NCBI GenBank assembly: GCA_035293245.1
Contig: DATDOO010000183.1
Coordinates: forward strand, 1-29,405
Reading direction: 5' to 3'
Length of the DNA: 29,405 nucleotides
Origin: DATDOO01 sp035293245
GTDB lineage: Bacteria > Pseudomonadota > Gammaproteobacteria > Methylococcales > Methylococcaceae
Shown here one piece after another: positions 17,090 to 24,431 of this stretch. Positions within the stretch are counted from its first letter, which is position 1. Each line of letters begins with the position of its first letter. A model generated the notes under the pieces. That model saw nothing but the letters and a program-made list of their open reading frames with translations, did no database searches and was not told where the DNA came from. A program made the translations under genes and the position numbers.

Positions 17090-17531
17090 AAAATCCGGAA
17101 TCCGGGTCAGCCAGGACGTCCGGGCCGGAACTGCCTCCACAACGCCCGCAAGGCCTCCACGCCGCAATCCGCACGCGTTCGATTAGCGGACGCTTCTGGA
17201 TGTTGCTATGATTTTTGCCCATGTCGCTGGCATGGTCTTGTCCGGCCGACGAAGAGTCCGAATCCTGGGCGCCGGGTCGCATACACCTCGCCGGGATGCG
17301 CCGGCCGGCGCGATGTTGAAGTAGGTCGCGTGCATCGCGTTGGAACCGGCACACAAGCCATGGCGAAGCAAGTGTGCGGTGTTTATGCCCAAGACACCCC
17401 AGGCCTTGTGCGGCTGCCGGTGGCAGGAACCCGGCACCGGCGCTCTGGAAATCGTCGCCGACGAGAAGGGCTTGTCGGCCAAGGGACATGTTGAATCGAT
17501 TCGATCGCTTTACGTTAAATGAGGTAGCAAT
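17090..17531 (+). other. 442-base non-coding leader of the pilus locus with stem-loops
   Basis: No frame in this stretch looks coding: short open frames exist on both strands but lack family features and ribosome-binding sites. It holds a 14-base perfect palindrome GCGCCGGCCGGCGC (17298-17311) and three successive stem-loops: 17345-17354 with 17372-17380 (nine pairs, one bulged G), 17416-17422 with 17435-17441 (seven perfect pairs), and 17457-17464 with 17472-17479 (eight pairs including one G-U). The segment GGTGT at 17379-17383 can also pair with ACACC at 17394-17398, competing with the first stem. No terminator T-run follows any stem. It may be a structured 5' leader of flp; the family is not recognised. 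Confidence 0.5.
17183..17212 (+). promoter_or_regulatory. Possible extended -10 promoter for the flp leader
   Basis: TGCTATGAT at 17204-17212 matches an extended -10 element (TG-N-TATAAT with one mismatch). A weak -35, TTAGCG, lies 18 bases upstream at 17183-17188. A transcript from here would have a leader of about 310 bases before flp and would include the stem-loops described separately. This is a pattern match only. Confidence 0.3.
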
Positions 17532-17723
17532 ATGTCCATTGTCTCTTTCAAGAAATGCGTCGTCCGTTTGGTCCGCAACGATGACGGCGCCAGCGCACTG
17601 GAATATGCATTGCTCGCCGCCATGGTGGCGGTGATTATCGCCACCTTCGTACCCACCATCAGCGCGCAGATCAGCACCATTTTCACCACCATACTCAACG
17701 CGCTGACGTCCGCGAATGGCTGA
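17532..17723 (+). CDS. flp: Flp-family type IVb major pilin
   Basis: A 63-residue prepilin. The leader MSIVSFKKCVVRLVRNDDG is followed by ASALEYALLAAMVAVIIATFV: cleavage after Gly19 leaves Glu at +5 and Tyr at +6, the Flp hallmark. The mature pilin would be about 44 residues, almost all one hydrophobic assembly helix with a short tail. GAGG (17521-17524) seven bases before the ATG is a good ribosome-binding site. The prepilin peptidase encoded next would cleave it. A strong stem-loop lies 10 bases past the stop. It is the only Flp gene in the window. Confidence 0.95.
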   Translation: MSIVSFKKCVVRLVRNDDGASALEYALLAAMVAVIIATFVPTISAQISTIFTTILNALTSANG

Positions 17724-17733
17724 CGGCGCAATG

Positions 17734-17781
17734 GCGGGAGTGGGATAGCGCGGCCCGAGCCGTCGGATAGCCCATTCCCGC
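17734..17781 (+). promoter_or_regulatory. Strong intercistronic stem-loop after flp
   Basis: GCGGGAGTGGG (17734-17744) pairs with CCCATTCCCGC (17771-17781) over eleven positions, ten Watson-Crick and one G-U. The 26-base loop carries a second small stem, CGGC (17751-17754) with GCCG (17759-17762). No T-run follows, so it is not a classical intrinsic terminator. Its place directly after a major pilin suggests mRNA 3'-end stabilisation or partial termination. Confidence 0.6.
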
Positions 17782-17791
17782 GGACGTTGCC

Positions 17792-18259
17792 ATGACGTGG
17801 ACCGATGCAATCGTTGCCTGCTGGATCGTCGCTTGCGCCATCTATGATATTCGCCGGCGTCGGGTACCCAATGTCCTGACGATCGGCGGGATGGGGATCG
17901 GGATCGGCCACCTTCTGATCCACGGCAGCGGTGTCCTCGGCAGCAGCGCCGTCTCCGCCTGGGTGGCGGGAGTCGGCGCGCTCGTGGTACCGATCCCGCT
18001 TTTCCAGCGTGGCTGGCTCGAAGCCGGGGACATCAAGCTGATGTCCGCCATCGGTTTCCTCGCCGGCCTCGATAGCCTCTTGACCGTTTTCGTCCTGAGC
18101 AGTTTTCTGGCCCTGCCATTCGCCCTGTGGCTCGCCATCGGCGCCCACCGACGCCAGGAGACGCCGCTTTCCGGGACGCGACGCCTGCCGCAAGCGGTAT
18201 TTCTCGCTGCGGGTCTGTTACTGGTCATGGCCGGCGGCACGGGGTCCGGGAACCCATAG
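17792..18259 (+). CDS. tadV: Type IVb prepilin peptidase (TadV/CpaA family)
   Basis: A 155-residue polytopic inner-membrane aspartic protease of family A24. The two catalytic aspartates are in IYDIRRRRVPNVLT (Asp19) and LEAGDIKLMSAIGFLAG (Asp80, the GxGD-type motif with Ala in place of the first Gly). It has the short form, with only the A24 core and no N-methyltransferase domain, as usual in Tad systems. It would cleave Flp and TadE after their conserved Gly. It begins 68 bases after flp and ends five bases before tadE. The ribosome-binding site is weak, consistent with low expression relative to pilin. Confidence 0.9.
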   Translation: MTWTDAIVACWIVACAIYDIRRRRVPNVLTIGGMGIGIGHLLIHGSGVLGSSAVSAWVAGVGALVVPIPLFQRGWLEAGDIKLMSAIGFLAGLDSLLTVFVLSSFLALPFALWLAIGAHRRQETPLSGTRRLPQAVFLAAGLLLVMAGGTGSGNP

Positions 18260-18264
18260 CAACC

Positions 18265-18759
18265 ATGGCGCAACACATGACCGTACCGCGTACCCCGGAA
18301 ACCCCTGTCCCCAAGCAGCGCGGAAGCGTCGCGATCGAGTTCCTGCTGGCGTTTCCCCTGTTTTTCACGCTCTTCTACGCCATCGTGAGTTACGGCGTGA
18401 TCATGACCCTGGACCAATCGCTCACCGAGGCGTCGAAAGAAGGCGCGCGGGCGGCGATCAAGGCCGACCCCACCGCTTACGCCGACCCCGTGGACTACCA
18501 GAACCAAGTAACCGATCTGGCCCGCGCCGCCGTGGCGCAAAGCCTGTCCTGGCTGCCCGCAGCGCAGAAGGACGTGATCCTCGGCACCGCGCCCGCCTAC
18601 GACAAGATCCAGGTTGCCCTGAACGGCAGCCGAATAACGGTCACGCTGACCTATCCGTACGCGCAGCACCCACTGCTGCCTATCCTGACCTTCCCGGTTA
18701 TTGGCAATATACCCAGCGTGCCGGATAACCTGATCGTCTATGCCGACGCACAGCTTTGA
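18265..18759 (+). CDS. tadE: TadE-like pseudopilin
   Basis: A 164-residue protein with a pilin-like N-terminal segment: KQRG-SVAIEFLLAFPLFFTLFYAIVSYGVIM. Gly20 is the likely cleavage site and Glu25 falls at +5, as in TadE. The rest is a soluble domain (about 50-164) with ASKEGARAAI and ITVTLTYPYAQHPLLP, typical of TadE proteins. These minor pseudopilins are needed for Flp pilus assembly. The start at 18265 is the first of two close ATGs (second at 18277); neither has a clear ribosome-binding site. No TadF partner is seen beside it. Confidence 0.88.
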   Translation: MAQHMTVPRTPETPVPKQRGSVAIEFLLAFPLFFTLFYAIVSYGVIMTLDQSLTEASKEGARAAIKADPTAYADPVDYQNQVTDLARAAVAQSLSWLPAAQKDVILGTAPAYDKIQVALNGSRITVTLTYPYAQHPLLPILTFPVIGNIPSVPDNLIVYADAQL

Positions 18760-18780
18760 CGGGAATGAGCGGACCGGCCT

Positions 18781-18810
18781 TTGTTCGATGGCCGGACAGG
18801 CGACTACAAT
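18781..18810 (+). promoter_or_regulatory. Possible promoter before cpaB
   Basis: TTGTTC (18781-18786) and TACAAT (18805-18810) are spaced by 18 bases, inside the 114-base gap before cpaB, the largest gap after flp. The -35 lies in the loop of a perfect six-pair stem, CCGGCC (18774-18779) with GGCCGG (18790-18795). That stem has no T-run. Transcription would start near 18817. Confidence 0.4.
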
Positions 18811-18873
18811 CCACCGACCCGCAGCACCCAAGACACGCACTACCCATGGTCTTCCTTCGCGCATTGATCCGAG

Positions 18874-19716
18874 ATGAGCAGCCAACTCCTTAAGCTGATT
18901 GCGGTCGTGATGCTGATTGGCTCCGTGATGCTCGCTGTCCTGGCATGGCGGCTCGCCCATGTTCCCGCGCCGTCTCCGGTCGTGGGCGCTCCCGGCGCGA
19001 TCCCTCCCCCGCCGCACCCGGTGGTCGTCGTGAGCCGGAACTTTCATGCCAGCGAAATCATTACCCGCAAGGATGTCCGTCTGGCTCACATCGCCAAGCC
19101 GCCCCCGAATGCATTGAAAGACCTCGACGACGCGGTGGGAAAAACCCTGGTCAGCGAGCTTTCCCAGGGCGACCCCATACTCCCCCAGCACCTGATCGGC
19201 GGAAATCCGCTCGCCCAGTCGCTGCATGAGGGTGAAAGGGCGATCGCGATCAAAGTCGACGAGATCATCGGCGTCGGCGGGTTTATCCAGCCCGGCGACC
19301 GGGTGGACGTGGTGGCGTATCTGCGCACCGACGCCCAGCGGATCAAGGAAAGTCAGGCGAGCATCGTCCTGCATGCGGTCCGTGTGCTTGCCTATGGCGA
19401 AGAGCTGTCGCCGCGCGCCGGCGACAAACCCACCTCCGACGGCGGGGAAGCCCGCAGGGCCCGCAAAGGCACGGGCACCGCGATCATCGCGCTGGAAGAG
19501 GAAAAGATCACCCGATTGGTGCTGGCGGAGAACGCCGGCAATTTGCGTTTGGCCCTCTATCCGCTGACGGGCGACGGGCATGGGCAAGGCCCGCCTTACC
19601 CCGTCACCCTGGGCAACATCCTGGCGCCGGCGGAAGCGGCGCAGTTGCCGGCGCCCAAAGGCCCGATGGTGCAAATCTATCATGGCTCGCAACCAGAGCA
19701 GATCCAATTTCAATGA
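18874..19716 (+). CDS. cpaB: Flp pilus assembly protein CpaB/RcpC
   Basis: A 280-residue protein with one N-terminal membrane anchor (about 7-27), a proline-rich linker PGAIPPPPHP, an SAF domain at about 48-110 (VVVVSRNFHASEIITRKDVRLAHI...GKTLVSELSQGDPILPQHL), and an RcpC/CpaB domain from about 118 (GERAIAIKVDEIIGVGGFIQPGDRVDVVAYLR). CpaB works with the secretin in the periplasm, where the SAF domain may bind peptidoglycan. An acidic/basic insert at about 185-205 is variable. Its stop overlaps the secretin start (ATGA), so the two are probably coupled. An ATG at 18846 is out of frame. Confidence 0.92.
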   Translation: MSSQLLKLIAVVMLIGSVMLAVLAWRLAHVPAPSPVVGAPGAIPPPPHPVVVVSRNFHASEIITRKDVRLAHIAKPPPNALKDLDDAVGKTLVSELSQGDPILPQHLIGGNPLAQSLHEGERAIAIKVDEIIGVGGFIQPGDRVDVVAYLRTDAQRIKESQASIVLHAVRVLAYGEELSPRAGDKPTSDGGEARRARKGTGTAIIALEEEKITRLVLAENAGNLRLALYPLTGDGHGQGPPYPVTLGNILAPAEAAQLPAPKGPMVQIYHGSQPEQIQFQ

Positions 19717-21050
19717 CCGCCATCACCCGCGAACGCCCCTTCCGGAAATGCCTCTGGCTGACGTTGAGTCTCTTGCTGATCTGCACCGGCACCCAAGGCG
19801 CGCCCCCGGCGAGCCGCCCCGGGGAGCAGAAACCCGCCCAGGAAATCCGTGTGGAGGAAGGCCAGCAGCAAACGGCACATTTTCCCGGCCCCCTCACCCG
19901 TGTGGCGGTCGGCGACCCGGCGGTGGCCGACGTCGCCTTGACGACCCCGCAGGACCTCCTGATCACCGGCAAGGCGCCTGGGACAACGAGTTTGCATATC
20001 TGGTCGGACGAGCGCTCGCGGCCCCAGCACTATCGATTGCTCGTGGACCCGGCGCTGATCGACGGCGAGTTCGGCTTGCAGGCGGAGCACGACTCCAGGG
20101 TTCCGGCCGACGACGGGCAACCCAACCCGCGAGACACCACGCGCGTGGAGGTCGGCGGCAGCCAGATTCAGGCCGACATCAAGGTCGTCGAGATCAGCCG
20201 CACCGGACTCAAGGAAGCCGGCTTCTTCTTCGGCAAGAACTCCCCCAACACCACGCTCGCCATCGCTCCACCCGGCACGCTGTCCGGCGTCCAATCGGCG
20301 GAAAGCGGCGCCGGAAACCTCTTGCTGGAAAGCGCCAGCGGCTTTCTGCCCTTTGCCCAGGCCTTCCAGCTCGTCTTCGGCAATTCCAACCAGAGCTGGC
20401 TCAGCACCATCAGCCTGCTGGAGCAAGGCGGGTACGCCTACACCCTCGCCGAACCCAGCCTCGTGGTCATGAACGGCCAGACCGCCAACTTCCTCGCCGG
20501 CGGCGAATTTCCGATTCCCGTGGCCCAGGGTGGCAGCACTTCCGGCGCGGTGAGCATCCAGTATCGCGAATTCGGCATACGCCTGATGCTGACGCCGACC
20601 CTGCTGGAAGCGGATCGCATCGCCTTGAAGGTTGCGCCGGAAGTCAGCGAACTGGACTTCTCCGCCGGGGTGCAGACCGCCGGCACCCGGGTGCCCGCGC
20701 TGAAAGTGCGCCGCACCGATACCACCATCGAACTGGGCGACGGGGAGAGCTTCGCCATCAGTGGCCTGATCAGCCAGACCACCATCGCCAACGAAGACAA
20801 GTTGCCCTGGCTCGGCGACCTGCCTTACATCGGCGCATTTTTCCGTTCCAAGCGCTTCCAGAAGGACGACAAGGAACTGCTGATGGTCGTAACCCCCCAC
20901 ATCGTCCACCCCCTGAACCGCGACGCCGATCTTCCGCCGTTGCCCGGAGAGGCGTACCGCAGTACCGACCCGGACTATGCCGACTTCCTGTTCCGCAACC
21001 AGCAACCCGCCAGCCGGAGACGGGGCGGCATGGAGGGCTTTTCCCGATGA
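19713..21050 (+). CDS. cpaC: Flp pilus secretin CpaC/RcpA
   Basis: A 445-residue outer-membrane secretin. A signal peptide covers about 1-30 (FRKCLWLTLSLLLICTGTQGA). Next is the N-domain common to type II/III secretins and pilus proteins (about 43-112: QEIRVEEGQQQTAHFPGPLTRVAVGDPAVADVAL), then the secretin core with PSLVVMNGQTANFLAGGEFPIPV, QYREFGIRLMLTPTLL, IELGDGESFAISGLISQ and LPWLGDLPYIGAFFRSKRFQKDDKELLMVVTPHIV. It forms the channel for the pilus. It overlaps cpaB before it and tadZ after it by four bases each. Length is slightly short for the family but all motifs are present. Confidence 0.95.
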   Translation: MTAITRERPFRKCLWLTLSLLLICTGTQGAPPASRPGEQKPAQEIRVEEGQQQTAHFPGPLTRVAVGDPAVADVALTTPQDLLITGKAPGTTSLHIWSDERSRPQHYRLLVDPALIDGEFGLQAEHDSRVPADDGQPNPRDTTRVEVGGSQIQADIKVVEISRTGLKEAGFFFGKNSPNTTLAIAPPGTLSGVQSAESGAGNLLLESASGFLPFAQAFQLVFGNSNQSWLSTISLLEQGGYAYTLAEPSLVVMNGQTANFLAGGEFPIPVAQGGSTSGAVSIQYREFGIRLMLTPTLLEADRIALKVAPEVSELDFSAGVQTAGTRVPALKVRRTDTTIELGDGESFAISGLISQTTIANEDKLPWLGDLPYIGAFFRSKRFQKDDKELLMVVTPHIVHPLNRDADLPPLPGEAYRSTDPDYADFLFRNQQPASRRRGGMEGFSR

Positions 21051-22249
21051 CCGCCAGCCGCGATGAGCGCCCGGTATTGGTGCTGGTCACCGAAAGCGAG
21101 GCGGCGACGCGCAGAATGAAGGACGCGCTGGGCGACCAGGGCGATCTGGTGGTATCCGATTCCGCGTCGCTGGAGCGGATCGTGCAGATCGTCGACTCGG
21201 TGAGAGCGGTGCTGGTAATCGTCCATGTGGATGAGCAAAACGACGCGGCGGCCCTGGCCCTGATCGAGGAACTGCACACCGTCAAACCGCTGTTGCCCCT
21301 GCTGGCCCTCACTGACGCACTGGAACAGAACCTGGTGCTGGCGGCCATGCGTGCCGGTGCCTGCGACCTTTTCACGATGGGTTATTCCCGGGAGGAAGTG
21401 CGCGAGCGGCTGCAGCACGTTCTCAGGAGAAGCGTGCAGTACGCCACGCGGCGGGAACGTTCCCCGGGCAAGATTTTCGCCCTGGTCAGCGCCCGCCCCG
21501 ATGCCGACTGCGCCATCCTGGCGCTGCACATCGCCCTGGCCCTGCGCCGCCTGGCGCCCGCGTCGAACGTATTGCTGCTGGACCTGGGCGTACCGGAAGC
21601 GGATTCCTTGCTTTTTCTGGGCTTGCGCGCCTCTTATTCTTTTGTCGACGCGGTACGCAGTACCCGCCGCTTCGACGAAACCCTGATCGAGACCGCCTTC
21701 GCCCGTCACGCCAGTGGCCTGGCCTTGCTGGCCATGCCCGAAGAAGCCACGTCGACCGACATCACCGCCAACGACGTGATCGTGCTGCTGAACATCCTGC
21801 GCGGCTACTATCCTTATATCGTGGCCAACCTGGGCGGCATGCCGCAGTCGCAGTTTCTGCAACTGACCGTGGCCAACGCCGATCAGGTCTTCCTGCTCTG
21901 CGAACAGAGCGTACCCAGTTGCCGCGGCAACAAGAAGCTGATGGACTATTTTCAAAGCAGCGAGGTCGGCAAGAACGCCGAGCTGATCGTCGACCGCTAC
22001 CTGGACAAAATGGAGCCCTCCGCGCAGGAGATCGCCGAACGGCTGGGCATTCCGCTCAAGATGACCCTGCCGCCGTCCGGCCTGTGCCGCCTGAACATGA
22101 AAAACAGCGGGCAAACCCTGTTCGAATTCGCCCCCAAGGACCGCTACGCACAGGCGATCGAACAGCTGGCACGGTCGTTGGTTCAGGAGTCTGCAACGCC
22201 GGAGCGGCGCAGCCGCCTGTCGGTCGTGAAGCGCTGGCTGCAGCACTAA
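21047..22249 (+). CDS. tadZ: TadZ/CpaE, MinD-like pilus localisation protein
   Basis: A 400-residue protein with an N-terminal receiver-like domain (about 8-125, PVLVLVTESEAATRRMKDALGDQGDLVVSD) and a C-terminal ParA/MinD-like fold (about 140-390). The P-loop position reads FALVSARPDADCAILALHIALAL, with no KGGxGKT, so ATP binding by a normal Walker A is unlikely; degenerate P-loops are known in TadZ. Later motifs LLLDLGVPEADSLLFLGLRASYSFVDAVRS and DITANDVIVLLNILRGYYPYIVANLGG fit CpaE. TadZ positions the pilus machine, often at the pole. The receiver-like domain also lacks an obvious phospho-Asp. Start ATG overlaps the secretin stop. Confidence 0.9.
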   Translation: MTASRDERPVLVLVTESEAATRRMKDALGDQGDLVVSDSASLERIVQIVDSVRAVLVIVHVDEQNDAAALALIEELHTVKPLLPLLALTDALEQNLVLAAMRAGACDLFTMGYSREEVRERLQHVLRRSVQYATRRERSPGKIFALVSARPDADCAILALHIALALRRLAPASNVLLLDLGVPEADSLLFLGLRASYSFVDAVRSTRRFDETLIETAFARHASGLALLAMPEEATSTDITANDVIVLLNILRGYYPYIVANLGGMPQSQFLQLTVANADQVFLLCEQSVPSCRGNKKLMDYFQSSEVGKNAELIVDRYLDKMEPSAQEIAERLGIPLKMTLPPSGLCRLNMKNSGQTLFEFAPKDRYAQAIEQLARSLVQESATPERRSRLSVVKRWLQH

Positions 22250-22273
22250 CCACCCAAACCCCGGGAACCCGCG

Positions 22274-23533
22274 ATGAAACTCGGCAACCATCCCAATCTA
22301 CAGTTGGCGGATGAGCTGCATACGGTCAAGGGCAGTCTGCACCGCTATCTGCTCGATGAGATCGACACCTTGCCGGAAGCGGGCCGCGACGAGCAACTGA
22401 AGCAGATCGTGCGGGAAAAGACGGTTCAGTTCATCCGCGACCGGCGCATTGCCATCAACCAGCAGGAAACCGAAAAGCTGGTCAGGGACCTGATCGACGA
22501 ACTCACCGGCTTCGGCCCCATCGATCCCCTGCTGCGCGACGACCGGATCAGCGACGTGCTGGTCAACGGCCCGCACCAGGTCTACATAGAGCGCAGCGGC
22601 AAGCTGGAGCTGACCGAATTGCGCTTCATCGACGACGCGCACTTGCTCAGGGTCATTCGCCGCATCCTGGCGCCGCTGGGCCGTCGCGTGGACGAAGCCA
22701 GCCCCATGGTGGACGCCCGGCTTCCCGATGGCAGCCGCGTCAACGCCATCGTCGCGCCCCTCGCCATCGACGGGCCCTGCCTGTCCATTCGCAAGTTCCG
22801 CCGCGAACCCTTGACGGCCGCCGACCTGCTCGTGTACCGGACCTTCGACGAGGAAACCCTGGCGCTGCTGCGCCAGGCGGTGCAGGCCCGCTGCAACCTG
22901 CTGGTGGCCGGCTCCACCGGCGCCGGCAAGACCACTTTGCTCAACGTGCTCAGCAGCTTCATCGGGCGCAGCGAGCGCCTGATCACCATCGAAGACGCCG
23001 CCGAACTCAGCCTGGGCCATCCGCACGTGGTGCGCCTGGAAACCCGCCCGCCCAGCCTGGAAGGCGGCGGCGAGATCACCGCCCGCGAATTGTTGCGCAA
23101 CGCCTTGCGCATGCGCCCGGACCGCATCATCCTCGGCGAGATTCGCGGCCACGAGGTGCTCGACATGCTGCAGGCCATGAATACCGGCCACGACGGCTCC
23201 ATGGCGACGCTGCACGCCAACAACCCGCGCGACGCCTTGAACCGCCTGGAGTTGCTGGCCGGGTTTGCCGGTTACGGCGGCAGCGAAATCACCTTGCGCG
23301 AACAGATCGCCGGCTCCCTGGATCTCATCGTCCACATCGGCCGGCTGCGCGACGGCCAGCGGCGGGTGCTGAGCGTCGAAGAAATCATCCAGGTCGCCGA
23401 CGGCCATTACGTAACCCAGAGCCTGTTCCGCCACGACCCGCCCAGCCGGCTGCGCCCCATGCTGGCCAAACTCGCCCCCAACCGGGCGGCGGAGCGGAGC
23501 GAGCCGCTCCTGCCCAGCCGCGGCCATGTTTAA
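22274..23533 (+). CDS. tadA: Pilus assembly ATPase TadA/CpaF
   Basis: A 419-residue hexameric secretion ATPase of the type II/IV family that powers Flp pilus extension and probably retraction. The N-terminal region (about 60-205) has LIDELTGFGPIDPLLRDDRISDVLVNGP. Walker A is GSTGAGKT at about 213-220, the Asp box is ITIEDAAEL at about 237-245, Walker B is RIILGEIRG at about 284-292, and the His box is NTGHDGSMATLHANNP at about 303-318. It begins 24 bases after tadZ with GGGAA upstream, and its end overlaps tadB by eight bases. No second retraction ATPase is present, which is normal for Tad systems. Confidence 0.96.
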   Translation: MKLGNHPNLQLADELHTVKGSLHRYLLDEIDTLPEAGRDEQLKQIVREKTVQFIRDRRIAINQQETEKLVRDLIDELTGFGPIDPLLRDDRISDVLVNGPHQVYIERSGKLELTELRFIDDAHLLRVIRRILAPLGRRVDEASPMVDARLPDGSRVNAIVAPLAIDGPCLSIRKFRREPLTAADLLVYRTFDEETLALLRQAVQARCNLLVAGSTGAGKTTLLNVLSSFIGRSERLITIEDAAELSLGHPHVVRLETRPPSLEGGGEITARELLRNALRMRPDRIILGEIRGHEVLDMLQAMNTGHDGSMATLHANNPRDALNRLELLAGFAGYGGSEITLREQIAGSLDLIVHIGRLRDGQRRVLSVEEIIQVADGHYVTQSLFRHDPPSRLRPMLAKLAPNRAAERSEPLLPSRGHV

Positions 23534-24431
23534 CGCGGTGCTGCTGGCGGCCCTGGCCGGTCTGCTCATGCTGGTTTCGGCGCTGCTGCTGTTTCTGCTC
23601 GGACAGCGGACGGATCGACACCACGTGGTGGCTCAGCGCCTGGACGAGGAAATCGAACGCTGGCGCCCCACTGCCGATCAGGGCCACAGCGCCCCGCTGC
23701 AGTGGCTTTACCGCTTGCTGCAACGGGCCGGGCTGGCGCGGCGCCCCGTTCAACTGCTGGCGGCAGCCGGCTTCATCGTGCTGCTCGGCGCGCTTTCCTT
23801 CCTGGTGAAAGGCGTTGGGGGACTATTGACCGCGTCGGCACTGTTCGCCATTACCCTATACGCCTTCGCCCTCTGGCGGGCGGCGGCCACCCGGGAAACC
23901 TTGCGGCAGCAGCTTCCCGGCTTCATCGATCAGCTCATCCGCGCCATGGGCGTCGGCCGCAGCTTCGAAAGTGCGCTGCTGCAGGCGATCGACGACAGTC
24001 CCCACCCCCTGTCCGCTGCGCTGGAGAGCGTGAAGGTGGAAAGTTCCCTGGGAGGCGATGTGGCGGATTCCCTGAAGAATGCGGCAGAGCTGTATCGGAT
24101 GAAGGAACTGCATCTGCTCACCCTCGCCCTGCGCATCAACCGGCGCTACGGCGGCAGCATCAAAGCCATGCTGGAAAACATCATCGCCATGATCCGCCAC
24201 CGGGAGCAGGCCGAACGCGAATTGCGCGCCCTCACCGGCGAAACCCGCCTGAGCGCCTGGGTCCTGGGCACCATTCCGGTGCTCATGGCCGCTTATATGC
24301 TGGCCACCAATCCGACTTACATCGGCTACCTGCTGAACCATCCCCACGGCATGGCGATCGTTTACACCGCGCTGGGGTTGCAGGCAACCGGCGCCCTGCT
24401 GCTGTGGCGCATGATGCGCAGCATCCGATGA
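23526..24431 (+). CDS. tadB: Inner-membrane platform protein TadB
   Basis: A 301-residue protein of the T2SSF/GspF fold. Hydrophobic segments lie at about 3-25, 77-117 (two helices) and two near the C-terminus (about 245-262 and 276-293). The cytoplasmic domain between them carries LPGFIDQLIRAMGVGRSFESALLQAIDD and YGGSIKAMLENIIAMIRHREQAERELRALTGETRLSAW, the typical T2SSF helices. TadB pairs with TadC as the platform on which TadA acts. It overlaps tadA by eight bases and tadC by four (ATGA). Distinguished from TadC by order and the C-terminal ALTGETRLSAWVLGTIP motif. Confidence 0.92.
   Translation: MFNAVLLAALAGLLMLVSALLLFLLGQRTDRHHVVAQRLDEEIERWRPTADQGHSAPLQWLYRLLQRAGLARRPVQLLAAAGFIVLLGALSFLVKGVGGLLTASALFAITLYAFALWRAAATRETLRQQLPGFIDQLIRAMGVGRSFESALLQAIDDSPHPLSAALESVKVESSLGGDVADSLKNAAELYRMKELHLLTLALRINRRYGGSIKAMLENIIAMIRHREQAERELRALTGETRLSAWVLGTIPVLMAAYMLATNPTYIGYLLNHPHGMAIVYTALGLQATGALLLWRMMRSIR

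Noticed and set aside
17090..17140. Intrinsic terminator after prfA
   Set aside because: Short complementary pieces (CCGG repeats) are present but no stable stem followed by a T-run, so no terminator is called.
17421..17436. Sigma-54 type promoter (TGGCAG then CGGCA) before flp
   Set aside because: GG and GC are spaced correctly, but the -12 element departs from TTGC and the bases coincide with a stem-loop; chance matches of this quality are common in GC-rich DNA.
17341..17445. Cyclic di-GMP (GEMM) riboswitch in the flp leader
   Set aside because: The setting is suggestive and short pieces such as AAGCCATGG and GGCTGCCGG recall the class I motif, but the conserved GCAAAGCC core and the GNRA tetraloop with its receptor are not there in the right order.
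17340..17522. Short open frame of 60 codons ending just before flp
   Set aside because: No ribosome-binding site, no domain or signal features, and it runs through the stem-loops; an opposing minus-strand frame is equally open, as expected by chance at this GC content.
18846..18893. Upstream 15-codon reading frame overlapping the cpaB start
   Set aside because: It has no ribosome-binding site and no conserved features, so a leader peptide cannot be claimed.
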